A DNA stretch of 25,580 bases, from positions 1 to 25,580 of the IMG/VR virus record IMGVR_UViG_3300030099_002471. One strand, 5' to 3'. Position 1 is the first letter of the stretch. Each line of letters begins with the position of its first letter. The translations under genes were made by a program, and so were the position numbers. Source of the stretch: a virus. Shown piece after piece: positions 19,655 to 25,580 of the stretch. The notes under the pieces are model-generated. The model was given only the letters and a program-made list of their open reading frames with translations. It ran no database searches and was not told the DNA's origin.

Positions 19655-19873
19655 ATGAGTAAGTATGATATAACAAGACAAAAAACAACTAAGATGGTTG
19701 GTGAAATGTTTGACAAAAATGTTAATGAACATATTTGGGTCAATGGTATTCAAGGTATCGATAGTATTCTTACTATGATTATCGATAGGATTGAAGACAA
19801 TGATACTGATGGTGCTGTAGATAATATTAGACAACTACAGAATGAATTAATTGAAAATAATGTGAGGGGGTAA
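19655..19873 (+). CDS. Small hypothetical protein
   Basis: The 72-residue protein reads MSKYDITRQKTTKMVGEMFDK and so on, then IWVNGIQGIDSILTMIIDRIEDNDTDGAVDNIRQLQNELIENNV (in parts), an acidic, mainly helical chain. I do not recognise it. I chose ATG 19655 because GAGAGGTTGAT lies directly upstream. The same frame opens at ATG 19613 (14 more residues), which coincides with the predicted transcript start. Either or both may be used. It precedes the 19875 gene by 1 nt. Confidence 0.6.
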   Translation: MSKYDITRQKTTKMVGEMFDKNVNEHIWVNGIQGIDSILTMIIDRIEDNDTDGAVDNIRQLQNELIENNVRG

Positions 19874-19874
19874 T

Positions 19875-20243
19875 ATGAAAAAAGAAACAATAACAGTAAG
19901 TGATTTATTAAAAAAAGCAGAGGCTGCTGGTTTAAAAGCAGGTTTAGAAGTAAATACCAATCCAGTGACTTTCAAAGATGTACATAGTGGTCAGACATAT
20001 GATGTCGCAGAAGGTATGTGTGGATTTGCGTGGGTGAATATATCGCCTGCAAGAGGTAAGTTTGTCAACTATCTAAAAAAGATAGGTAAAGGTCACAAGT
20101 CTTATTATGGTGGTTGGGACTATTGGGTTAGTTCTTCAGAGCTAGGTCAGTCGATTGAAAGAAAAGAAGCCTATGCAAATGCGTTTGCAAAAGTTCTTAA
20201 AGAGTGGGGAATAAATTGTTATTCAATGAGTAGATTAGATTAA
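19875..20243 (+). CDS. Conserved phage protein of unknown function
   Basis: This 122-residue protein contains VAEGMCGFAWVNISPARGKFVNYLKK, then YYGGWDYWV, QSIERKEAYANAFAKVLKEWGI and a final SRLD. This text (a CGFAWV core, a YYGG loop, and an E-R-K-E-A-Y-A helix near the end) recurs in small proteins of many tailed phages. I recall the pattern but no proven function. It has no membrane or signal segment. GAGGGGG lies before the ATG. It is in a run of closely spaced early-type genes. Confidence 0.7.
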   Translation: MKKETITVSDLLKKAEAAGLKAGLEVNTNPVTFKDVHSGQTYDVAEGMCGFAWVNISPARGKFVNYLKKIGKGHKSYYGGWDYWVSSSELGQSIERKEAYANAFAKVLKEWGINCYSMSRLD

Positions 20244-20261
20244 TTTAAATAGAGAGGTTTT

Positions 20262-20474
20262 ATGCATATATTTAATACAAAAGATACAAACAAAATGATG
20301 AGTGAGGCTTGGGATATCTATAACAGATATCAAGCAACAATGGCTGGTCAGTTGAATGATGACCTTGATGATTTACAAGATAAGTTTAACGAGATTGCAG
20401 CTGAACTAGGTGTTGCTGGTGAAGACTTATGGAATAGGTGTGAAAATGAACATGCACTCAGTCAACTTCTATGA
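20262..20474 (+). CDS. Small hypothetical acidic protein
   Basis: The 70-residue protein is acidic and helical: MMSEAWDIYNRYQATMAGQL, DDLDDLQDKFNEIAAEL, ending NEHALSQLL. It has no recognised domain. GAGAGG precedes the ATG, and the stop overlaps the metallopeptidase start (ATGA), so translation is probably coupled. Confidence 0.65.
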   Translation: MHIFNTKDTNKMMSEAWDIYNRYQATMAGQLNDDLDDLQDKFNEIAAELGVAGEDLWNRCENEHALSQLL

Positions 20475-20830
20475 ACTACATAGAAATCAACGGTGGTGAC
20501 AAAAACCAAAAAATTTTTACTGAACAAATAGTAAAATGGTGTATGAGTGAGTTGTTACCCAGAGTTCGTACTCTAGATATCACGATTGATTTACTAAATG
20601 AATTAGATGGTGGAGTTGATGGCTATCAATGGTCTGGTGAGGATAACCGTCAACATTTTATTGAAATAAATAAAAATTTATGTTATGATGATTTTGTAAC
20701 TGCGATTATGCATGAAATGGTACATGTGAAACAAGATTATAGAAAAGATAAAAGTCCCATAGTGGATAGAGAAAAAGAAGCATACGCAAAACAAGAAATT
20801 TTATTTGAGAGGTGGAAAAATGATAATTGA
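20471..20830 (+). CDS. Phage metallopeptidase-like protein (HExxH)
   Basis: The 119-residue protein has IMHEMVHVKQ with H81, E82 and H85, a gluzincin-type zinc site, and an acidic residue in REKEAYAKQ (E103) as likely third ligand. The preceding region carries beta strands (RQHFIEINKNL) as in small SprT-like or ImmA-like zinc proteins. Active-site layout and size suggest a minimal zinc peptidase; the substrate is unknown. It overlaps the SleB-type hydrolase by 11 nt, so the two could be made together. An envelope or peptidoglycan-linked role is possible but only inferred. Confidence 0.65.
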   Translation: MNYIEINGGDKNQKIFTEQIVKWCMSELLPRVRTLDITIDLLNELDGGVDGYQWSGEDNRQHFIEINKNLCYDDFVTAIMHEMVHVKQDYRKDKSPIVDREKEAYAKQEILFERWKNDN

Positions 20831-21350
20831 AAGTATAATAGGTGGAATGTTAATAATGACACCGATAGACAACAAATCAAACTACAATGAACAGTTAGAA
20901 GAGATAGGTCAAGCAAAATGTCTTGCAGATAATATGTACTTTGAAGCTCGTAATCAAGGGACTGCTGGTATTATTGCAGTGTCAAATGTAGTTTTAAATA
21001 GAGTAAAAAGTAAAATGTATCCAAGTAATATATGTGAGGTAGTTAGACAAGGCCCCCATAGAGAGAGTTGGAGAAAGAATGGAGAATATCACCCTGTCAG
21101 ACATAGATGTCAGTTTAGTTGGTATTGTGACGGTAAACCAGATAAACCTAAAAACATAAAACAATATGACGAGATGTTTAAGTTTGCACTATTGATTGTC
21201 AAAGGTGAACTAAGTTTATTAGATATTACAGACGGTGCATTATGGTATCATGCAGATTATGTGAAACCAGATTGGTCTTATCATAAAAAGATTACTACTG
21301 AAATAGGTGACCATATTTTTTATACAATGAAAGAGGAAATAGAAGAATGA
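20820..21350 (+). CDS. SleB-type cell wall hydrolase
   Basis: The 176-residue protein has the Hydrolase_2/SleB core: CLADNMYFEARNQG with catalytic-type E42, GIIAVSNVVLNRVKSKMYPSNICEVV and RHRCQFSWYCDGK. These enzymes are lytic transglycosylases acting on peptidoglycan. The start is ATG 20820; TTG 20805 upstream would add residues read through the GAGAGGTGG ribosome site. A short hydrophobic N-terminus (MIIESIIGGMLIM) may be a membrane anchor or signal, without a clear cleavage site. A separate T4-type lysozyme is encoded at 23484, so the phage has two peptidoglycan enzymes, possibly one for lysis and one for entry or late processing. Confidence 0.85.
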   Translation: MIIESIIGGMLIMTPIDNKSNYNEQLEEIGQAKCLADNMYFEARNQGTAGIIAVSNVVLNRVKSKMYPSNICEVVRQGPHRESWRKNGEYHPVRHRCQFSWYCDGKPDKPKNIKQYDEMFKFALLIVKGELSLLDITDGALWYHADYVKPDWSYHKKITTEIGDHIFYTMKEEIEE

Positions 21351-21526
21351 GTATAGGAGTCACATTGGTATTGAAAGAATGGAATGGTAAAGAAGGTAAG
21401 TGTGAGAATGGTCATGTTGTTAAAATTAATTCAACAGGCTATGGGTTATGTTGTAAATGTTTAAATGATATTGATGCGTATCATACTTTGTATGTTGCAC
21501 CAAAAGATACGGAGATAAAAAAATGA
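21347..21526 (+). CDS. 59-residue Cys-rich small protein, possible zinc ribbon
   Basis: A short frame starts in an ATGA overlap with the SleB gene and ends in an ATGA overlap with the next gene, the tight packing expected of a real gene. The product contains GKCENGHVVKINSTGYGLCCKCLND. C19 and H23 plus C35/C36 and C38 could bind one zinc ion, like a small zinc ribbon. I do not recognise the family. It could be a regulatory or adaptor protein. Confidence 0.6.
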   Translation: MSIGVTLVLKEWNGKEGKCENGHVVKINSTGYGLCCKCLNDIDAYHTLYVAPKDTEIKK

Positions 21527-22098
21527 ATATATTTTATTTAAATGAAGACCCTAGAATTGCAGCTCAAGAACATTGTGATAAACATGTGTGTAAAATGACA
21601 ATCGAATATTGTCAATTATTATCTACAGCACACAGAGCTCTTGATGGTGCAGAATATTATGATAAAACAAAAAATGGTAGGAAGATAAAAAGATGGCTGT
21701 TACCTGATGAAAGAGAAGTTGGATTAATGTTAGGTATTATGTTAAATCACCCATCAACAATCTGGACTAGACAATGTGCAGAAAACTATGATTATCTTTT
21801 AGAGTTATGGATAAGTTTATGTTATGAGTTTGAATATCGATATGGTAAAAAACATGCAACATTAGATAGATTAAAATACTTGACAAACAGACCCAAGAAG
21901 ATTACAATTAATGGTAGTATGACTGAGATGCCTCAGTGTATGCCAGATTATTGTAAGGTTCAGAATAATCCAATACAAGGTTACAAGTCTTACTATATAA
22001 ACGAGAAAAAGAGATTTGCAACTTGGAAGAAAAGACAAATACCAAGTTGGTATGTTGAAGGATTAAAAAATGGGAATGATGGACGAAGCGTGGCGTGA
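21523..22098 (+). CDS. Conserved phage protein, possible pyrimidine-dimer glycosylase relative
   Basis: The 191-residue protein starts MNIFYLNEDPRIAAQEHCDKHVCKMTIEYCQLL (in parts) and continues with LNHPSTIWTRQCAENYDYLLEL, MPDYCKVQNNPIQGYKSYYINEK and RFATWKKRQIPSWYV. Proteins with this DKHVxKM...H P...W...N...Y layout are common in T4-like and other tailed phages and are often hypothetical. The N-terminus recalls the pyrimidine-dimer DNA glycosylase family (a 'D-K-x-x-x-K' helix after an initial strand), but the match by eye is weak. A DNA-repair role is therefore only a suggestion. The 3' end overlaps the next gene by 29 nt. Confidence 0.6.
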   Translation: MNIFYLNEDPRIAAQEHCDKHVCKMTIEYCQLLSTAHRALDGAEYYDKTKNGRKIKRWLLPDEREVGLMLGIMLNHPSTIWTRQCAENYDYLLELWISLCYEFEYRYGKKHATLDRLKYLTNRPKKITINGSMTEMPQCMPDYCKVQNNPIQGYKSYYINEKKRFATWKKRQIPSWYVEGLKNGNDGRSVA

Positions 22099-22318
22099 TG
22101 CAGTTAGAACAACACCAGAACAGAAAAAAAATATGACAGCAACTTTAACAGTAGGTGAACTAGAAATTATGAAAGAAGATATGAAACAGTTAACAAAAAG
22201 TTATTATGATGCACTTAAAAGAATCAAAGAACTTACAGAACAAGTAGAAGAATTAAAGAACGAGATTGAATCTTTAAAAGAAGATAAAGTTGAGTTGAGA
22301 AGTATCAGAGGACATTAA
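22070..22318 (+). CDS. Small coiled-coil protein
   Basis: The 82-residue protein has a 25-residue polar start and a long heptad-rich helix: LEIMKEDMKQLTKSYYDALK, then RIKELTEQVEELKNEIESLKED (in parts). The pattern of Leu/Val/Ile every three to four residues predicts a coiled coil, so it probably forms dimers or binds a helical partner. No family is recognised. AAGGA lies 7 nt before ATG 22070. It overlaps its neighbours on both sides (29 nt and 1 nt). Confidence 0.65.
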   Translation: MGMMDEAWRDAVRTTPEQKKNMTATLTVGELEIMKEDMKQLTKSYYDALKRIKELTEQVEELKNEIESLKEDKVELRSIRGH

Positions 22319-22671
22319 TGCCTACCTACATTATTACTGATACAAAGAAGAAAAAAACTTTTGATGTGTTTTGTTCTTGGGATAGACTACAAGAATTACT
22401 CAAGGAAAAACCACATTGGGTAAAAGGTGTAACTGCACCAGCTATTGTAGGTGACCATGTGACTGCAAAAACAGATGGTGGTATGAAAGAAGTGTTTTCA
22501 AAGATTGCAGACAAACACCCTAACAGTGCTCTTGCAGATAGGTATGGAAATAATAAGAGTAATGCAAAGGTTAGAGCTGAAACGATTGCAAGAAAACATG
22601 GTCTGGTAAAAGATGGTGGACAAAATTTAAGTAAGAAATTTAAGAAGAATAAAGACACAGGTTTATACTGA
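22318..22671 (+). CDS. FmdB-like small phage protein
   Basis: The 117-residue protein starts MPTYIITDTKKKKTFDVFCSWDRLQELLKEKPHW (in parts). This matches the N-terminus of FmdB-like phage proteins (MPTYxFxxxxTGExFxxFxSxxxxxxFLxxNP) but lacks the CxxC zinc ribbon of cellular FmdB. The C-terminal half is basic and helical with NSALADRYGNNKSNAKVRAETIARKHG. It is frequent in marine T4-like phages, with no known function. It ends the operon before the late-type promoter. Confidence 0.65.
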   Translation: MPTYIITDTKKKKTFDVFCSWDRLQELLKEKPHWVKGVTAPAIVGDHVTAKTDGGMKEVFSKIADKHPNSALADRYGNNKSNAKVRAETIARKHGLVKDGGQNLSKKFKKNKDTGLY

Positions 22672-22679
22672 TATAAATA
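22672..22679 (+). promoter_or_regulatory. T4-type late promoter motif TATAAATA
   Basis: TATAAATA immediately follows the stop codon of the FmdB-like gene. This is the T4 late promoter consensus recognised by gp55-type sigma factor with the gp45 clamp. It fits the position upstream of phoH and, further on, the lysozyme gene, which is a late function in T4. Start of RNA would be near 22686. Confidence 0.5.
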
Positions 22680-22697
22680 TAATGTGTATCGTCAAAT

Positions 22698-22753
22698 TGT
22701 TGCGTTTACACAACATAGTGGTAGGGGGAATGTTCAAGTCTAACCTCTACCAC
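22698..22753 (+). promoter_or_regulatory. two hairpins in the phoH-lysozyme leader
   Basis: TGTTG (22698-22702) pairs with CAACA (22711-22715). A stronger stem pairs GTGGTAGGGG (22718-22727) with CCTCTACCAC (22744-22753), ten pairs with one G-U and a 16-nt loop. There is no T-run, so it is not a clear terminator. It could be an mRNA stabiliser or regulatory leader. The SD AAGGAT and ATG 22777 follow. Confidence 0.5.
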
Positions 22754-22776
22754 AGTTATATTATAAGGATTAGATA

Positions 22777-23484
22777 ATGGCAAAGAAAAATAAAGAAATT
22801 AGTTCAAGTAATTTACTCAAAATAAAACCGATAACCGAAAGTCAAAAAACAGTTTTTGAAACTTGGAAGAAAGGTCAGAATCAGTTTTTGTTTGGTTGTG
22901 CTGGAACAGGTAAAACATTTGTATCTTTATACCTTGCAATGCAAGATGTATTAAATTTACAAACAAAATATGAAAAGGTCGTGTTGGTTCGTTCACTAAT
23001 ACCTACAAGAGAGATAGGTTTCTTGCCAGGCGATGAGGAAGATAAGGCTGCACTGTATCAAGTACCATATCAGAATATGGTACAGTTTATGTTTGAACAA
23101 CCAAATGAACAAGCATTCAAAATGTTGTATGATAGATTAAAGTCACAAGGTAGTTTGTATTTTCTATCAACATCATTCTTAAGAGGTTTAACATTTGATA
23201 ATACAATCATTATAGTTGATGAGTGTCAAAACTTAAACTTTCACGAGTTAGATACAATCACAACAAGAGTAGGTCAAGATTCTAAAATAGTTTTCTGTGG
23301 TGATTTTTTCCAGACTGATTTAATAAAGACTGGTGATAAAAATGGACTGCATGACTTTTTAAGAATATTAGAAGAGATGAAAGATTTTAACTGCACTGAA
23401 TTTAATATCGGTGATATTGTTCGTTCTGGATTTGTTAGAGATTATCTTATTCAGAAAACAAAACTTGGAATAGGAATGGACTAA
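22777..23484 (+). CDS. phoH: PhoH-like ATPase
   Basis: The 235-residue protein has the PhoH ATPase fold: FLFGCAGTGKT with Walker A at 40-47, VVLVRSLIPTREIGFLPGDEEDK, YFLSTSFLRGLTFDNTIIIVDECQN with Walker B D148-E149, and IVFCGDFFQTDL. PhoH-type proteins bind ATP and may have RNA helicase-like activity. They are very common in marine phages whether or not phosphate is limiting. The N-terminal 20 residues (MAKKNKEISSSNLL) form a short basic extension. It overlaps the lysozyme gene by 1 nt (TAATG). Confidence 0.93.
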   Translation: MAKKNKEISSSNLLKIKPITESQKTVFETWKKGQNQFLFGCAGTGKTFVSLYLAMQDVLNLQTKYEKVVLVRSLIPTREIGFLPGDEEDKAALYQVPYQNMVQFMFEQPNEQAFKMLYDRLKSQGSLYFLSTSFLRGLTFDNTIIIVDECQNLNFHELDTITTRVGQDSKIVFCGDFFQTDLIKTGDKNGLHDFLRILEEMKDFNCTEFNIGDIVRSGFVRDYLIQKTKLGIGMD

Positions 23485-23930
23485 TGGATTTAGATAAACT
23501 TAGAAAACAATTAGAAATAGACGAAGGAGTCAAATATGAAATTTACCTCGACCATCTTGGTTATCCTACTTTTGGTATTGGCCATCTGGTTGTACCAGAC
23601 GATAAAGAATATAGAGAAGATGTTGGGACAAGGGTATCCGAAGAAAGAGTCAGAGAATGCTTCGACAAAGATGTGGAATCAGTATTAAGAGATTGCACTT
23701 TATTATATAAAGACTTTGATGAACTACCAGAGGAAGTACAACAGATTGTTGCAAATATGATGTTCAATATGGGTTACACTAGATTGAGTAAATTTAAAGG
23801 AATGAAAAGAGGTGTTGATGCAAGAGATTGGAATAAAGCTGCAGATGAAATGGTTGACAGTCGTTGGTATAAACAAGTTACAAATAGAGCAAATAGATTA
23901 GTTGAAAGAATGAGAAATATTGAGTCGTAA
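23484..23930 (+). CDS. e: T4-type lysozyme (endolysin), GH24
   Basis: The 148-residue protein starts MDLDKLRKQLEIDEGVKYEI and has the GH24 catalytic set: E14 in IDEG (T4 E11), D23 in YLDHLGYPTFGIGH (T4 D20) and T29 (T4 T26). NMMFNMGYTRLSKFKGM and WYKQVTNRANRLVERMR match the C-terminal lobe of T4 lysozyme. It cleaves the glycan strands of peptidoglycan in the periplasm. It lacks a signal peptide, so it would need a holin to reach the wall, and none is evident nearby. Between the lobes it is shorter than T4 lysozyme (164 aa). It overlaps glyA by 1 nt. Confidence 0.94.
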   Translation: MDLDKLRKQLEIDEGVKYEIYLDHLGYPTFGIGHLVVPDDKEYREDVGTRVSEERVRECFDKDVESVLRDCTLLYKDFDELPEEVQQIVANMMFNMGYTRLSKFKGMKRGVDARDWNKAADEMVDSRWYKQVTNRANRLVERMRNIES

Positions 23931-25069
23931 TGGACAAACAAGTCAAAGACATATTACTTCAAGAAGTCAAAAGACAAAATACTACAGTAGAACTTATCGC
24001 AAGTGAAAACTTTGCATCAGATGATGTAATGCGTTTATGTGGTTCTGTATTCACAAACAAATATGCAGAGGGTTATCCAAGAAAAAGATATTACAATGGT
24101 TGTGAGTATATGGACAAAATGGAACAACTTGCGATTGATGAATTAAAAAAATTATATTATTGTAGTAATGCAAATGTTCAACCACATTGTGGTGCAAATG
24201 CGAACACAGCTGTATATCAAGCATTTCTTAAACCAGGCGATACTATTCTTGGAATGGATTTAGCATCTGGTGGTCATTTAAGTCATGGTTCTAAACCAAA
24301 CATATCTGGTAAAATATATGACGCACATTCTTATGGAGTAAATGATGAGGGGTGGTTAGACTATGATATGATTGAAAGTCAAGCAAGAAAACTAAAACCT
24401 AAAATGATTATTGCTGGTGCAAGTGCGTACTCAAGACAAATAGAATGGGATAAGTTTAAGTTGATTGCAGACGAAGTAGGTGCAATACTATTGTGTGATA
24501 TGGCACATTATTCTGGTATGATTGCTGGTGGTGGTTATAGAAGTCCAGTGCAATACGCAGATGTAGTTACATCAACGACACATAAAACACTTAGAGGCCC
24601 AAGAGGTGGTATTATACTTTGGAACAATGACGAATATACCAAGAGAATAAACTCTGCAATATTTCCAGGCACTCAGGGTGGCCCATTGATGAATATAATT
24701 GCAGCTAAAGCACAAGCATTCAAAGAAGCAAATACTTCTGATTTTATACAATATATAAAACAAGTAAAAGAAAACGCAAAGGTTATGAGTGAAGTGTTTA
24801 TAGAGAATGGTTTCAATGTATTAACTGGTGGTACAGATTGTCACATGATGTTAGTAGATTTAAGTGATAAGAAGTATTCTGGAAGACAGGCTGCAGACTT
24901 ACTAGAAGAAAATGGAATCACTGTAAACAAAAATGGAATACCAAATGACCCAAGAAGTTTTGTAGAAACATCTGGTATTCGCATAGGTACAGCTGCAGAG
25001 ACAACCAGAGGACATGGTTGTGATTGGTTTCGAGACTTGACAAAAAAAATAATTAGTGTATTATTATAA
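23930..25069 (+). CDS. glyA: Serine hydroxymethyltransferase, short form
   Basis: The 379-residue PLP enzyme contains ELIASENFAS, TNKYAEGYPRKRYYNGCEY, GGHLSHG, DMAHYSG with PLP-contacting D190, and TSTTHKTLRGPRGG with Schiff-base lysine K219. SGIRIGTAAETTRG near the C-terminus carries the substrate-carboxylate arginine. It interconverts serine and glycine while forming 5,10-methylene-THF, which feeds thymidylate synthesis. The active sites look intact. Compared with the E. coli enzyme (about 417 aa) it has a shorter N-terminus and lacks the last 35 or so residues. The PLP-phosphate loop reads HCGANAN in place of the usual HSGSQAN. It probably supports nucleotide demand during infection. Confidence 0.93.
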   Translation: MDKQVKDILLQEVKRQNTTVELIASENFASDDVMRLCGSVFTNKYAEGYPRKRYYNGCEYMDKMEQLAIDELKKLYYCSNANVQPHCGANANTAVYQAFLKPGDTILGMDLASGGHLSHGSKPNISGKIYDAHSYGVNDEGWLDYDMIESQARKLKPKMIIAGASAYSRQIEWDKFKLIADEVGAILLCDMAHYSGMIAGGGYRSPVQYADVVTSTTHKTLRGPRGGIILWNNDEYTKRINSAIFPGTQGGPLMNIIAAKAQAFKEANTSDFIQYIKQVKENAKVMSEVFIENGFNVLTGGTDCHMMLVDLSDKKYSGRQAADLLEENGITVNKNGIPNDPRSFVETSGIRIGTAAETTRGHGCDWFRDLTKKIISVLL

Positions 25070-25071
25070 CT

Positions 25072-25542
25072 ATGAAAGAATTTGATTATAAACTTGATTA
25101 TAAGAAACTAAATTTTAAAAAACCAGAGAATAGAAAACTCTATCGTATAGGTCGTGGAGAACAAGGTGTTCTATTAGTAAGACCATATACTGATACAATT
25201 TGTAAACACTGGAGATTTAAAAATCCATTTGTTGCAAGAACCAGTGCAAGAAAAATATACGAGATGTTTGAAGGTTACAAAAGAAAAGGTGATTTTATTG
25301 GTATGGATATGTGTCGTAAATTTTTAGAAATGGGTTTTACTCGTGCAAGAAGATATGCGAATCATAAAGACGGTAAAAAATATAATCAAGATGGAACAAT
25401 TAAACCACAAGAAAGTGATGCGTTGACTTGTGCAAAGGCTTTGTCTGCAACCATATTTAAAAATATGAGAGACTTAGCTGCGTATGATGAAACATATCAG
25501 ATGATGAGAAAAAAGTGGAGAGAAGATGAAAATGCAGTTTGA
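25072..25542 (+). CDS. DUF4385 protein
   Basis: The 156-residue protein matches DUF4385: FDYKLDYKKLNFKK, YRIGRGEQGVLLVRPYTDTI, KHWRFKNPFVARTSARKIYEMFEGY, DFIGMDMCRKFLEMGFTRARRYANHKDGKKY (in parts). The function is unknown, and the family is found in phages and some bacteria. It is basic and helical with no membrane segment. It starts 2 nt after glyA, so they likely share an mRNA. Confidence 0.88.
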   Translation: MKEFDYKLDYKKLNFKKPENRKLYRIGRGEQGVLLVRPYTDTICKHWRFKNPFVARTSARKIYEMFEGYKRKGDFIGMDMCRKFLEMGFTRARRYANHKDGKKYNQDGTIKPQESDALTCAKALSATIFKNMRDLAAYDETYQMMRKKWREDENAV

Positions 25543-25580
25543 ACATCAAACAGTAGAATTACCAAAGATAAAACAAAAAA
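25526..25580 (+). CDS. Start of a further gene (partial)
   Basis: ATG 25526 opens a frame that runs off the right edge, reading MKMQFEHQTVELPKIKQK. GGAG lies 5 nt upstream, and it overlaps the DUF4385 end by 17 nt, like other gene pairs here. I do not recognise the product from 18 residues. Confidence 0.55.
   Translation, partial: MKMQFEHQTVELPKIKQK

Noticed and set aside
22718-22754. Possible tRNA gene: the text looks like a D-arm (AGTGGTAG) and a T-loop (GTTCAAGTC) with a CTACCAC acceptor end
   Set aside because: The matching GTGGTAG arm is only about 26 nt from the CTACCAC arm, there is no anticodon arm, and the bases flanking TTCAAGT do not pair. It is a simple hairpin.
1-25580. CRISPR array, insertion sequence, integrase or attachment site
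   Set aside because: No spaced direct repeats, transposase or integrase motifs, or terminal inverted repeats were seen.

Overview
The window is a strongly AT-rich piece of a T4-like phage genome (tailed dsDNA phage, myovirus type). All genes are on the + strand, most overlap or touch, and there is no rRNA, tRNA or CRISPR. The T4 replication core is unmistakable: the end of gp46, sliding clamp gp45, clamp loader gp44/gp62, translational repressor RegA and B-family DNA polymerase gp43. The accessory genes (Hsp20, CobS/CobT-like pair, peptide deformylase, PhoH, many 2OG-Fe(II) oxygenases, DUF4385, DUF3310) are typical of marine T4-like phages. The host is not stated by the sequence. A low-GC marine bacterium such as SAR11 or a cyanobacterium is an inference, and no photosynthesis genes are present.

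Layout. 1-1238: gp46 end, MT-A70 adenine methyltransferase, peptide deformylase. 1239-4862: CobT-like (metallopeptidase motif plus VWA) and CobS/MoxR-like AAA+ ATPase, each with its own promoter. 4863-5767: Hsp20 and a small HTH-like protein. 5781-11585: two tandem 2OG oxygenases, DUF3310 protein, gp45, gp44, a third 2OG oxygenase inserted between gp44 and gp62, gp62, RegA and a coiled-coil protein. 11586-12666: a single-gene cassette with its own consensus promoter, encoding a possible degenerate ParB/DGQHR-type protein. 12672-18613: gp43 followed without gaps by a C5-cytosine methyltransferase, a TET/JBP-like dioxygenase and a GT-B-like glycosyltransferase. 18607-19439: a promoter and three small genes (unknown, entericidin-like lipoprotein, two-helix membrane peptide). 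19440-19612: a structured non-coding gap. 19613-22671: small phage genes including a HExxH metallopeptidase and a SleB-type cell-wall hydrolase. 22672-25580: a T4-late-type promoter, PhoH, T4-type lysozyme, a short SHMT, DUF4385, and the start of one more gene.

The most exciting content is the polymerase-linked DNA hypermodification cassette at 15209-18613. Cytosine would be methylated, the methyl group oxidised by the TET-like enzyme, and the hydroxymethyl group glycosylated. This reaches T4-like protected DNA by a post-replicative route instead of through dCMP hydroxymethylase.

The second interesting layer is regulatory. Several sigma70-type promoters have their -35 box (TTGACA) inside the loop of a terminator-like hairpin, and in at least two cases the predicted start of transcription falls on the start codon. 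Two distant promoters share a 52-nt block with a palindrome between -35 and -10. The gap at 19440-19491 can fold into a hairpin whose loop is complementary to both Shine-Dalgarno variants used by neighbouring phage genes.
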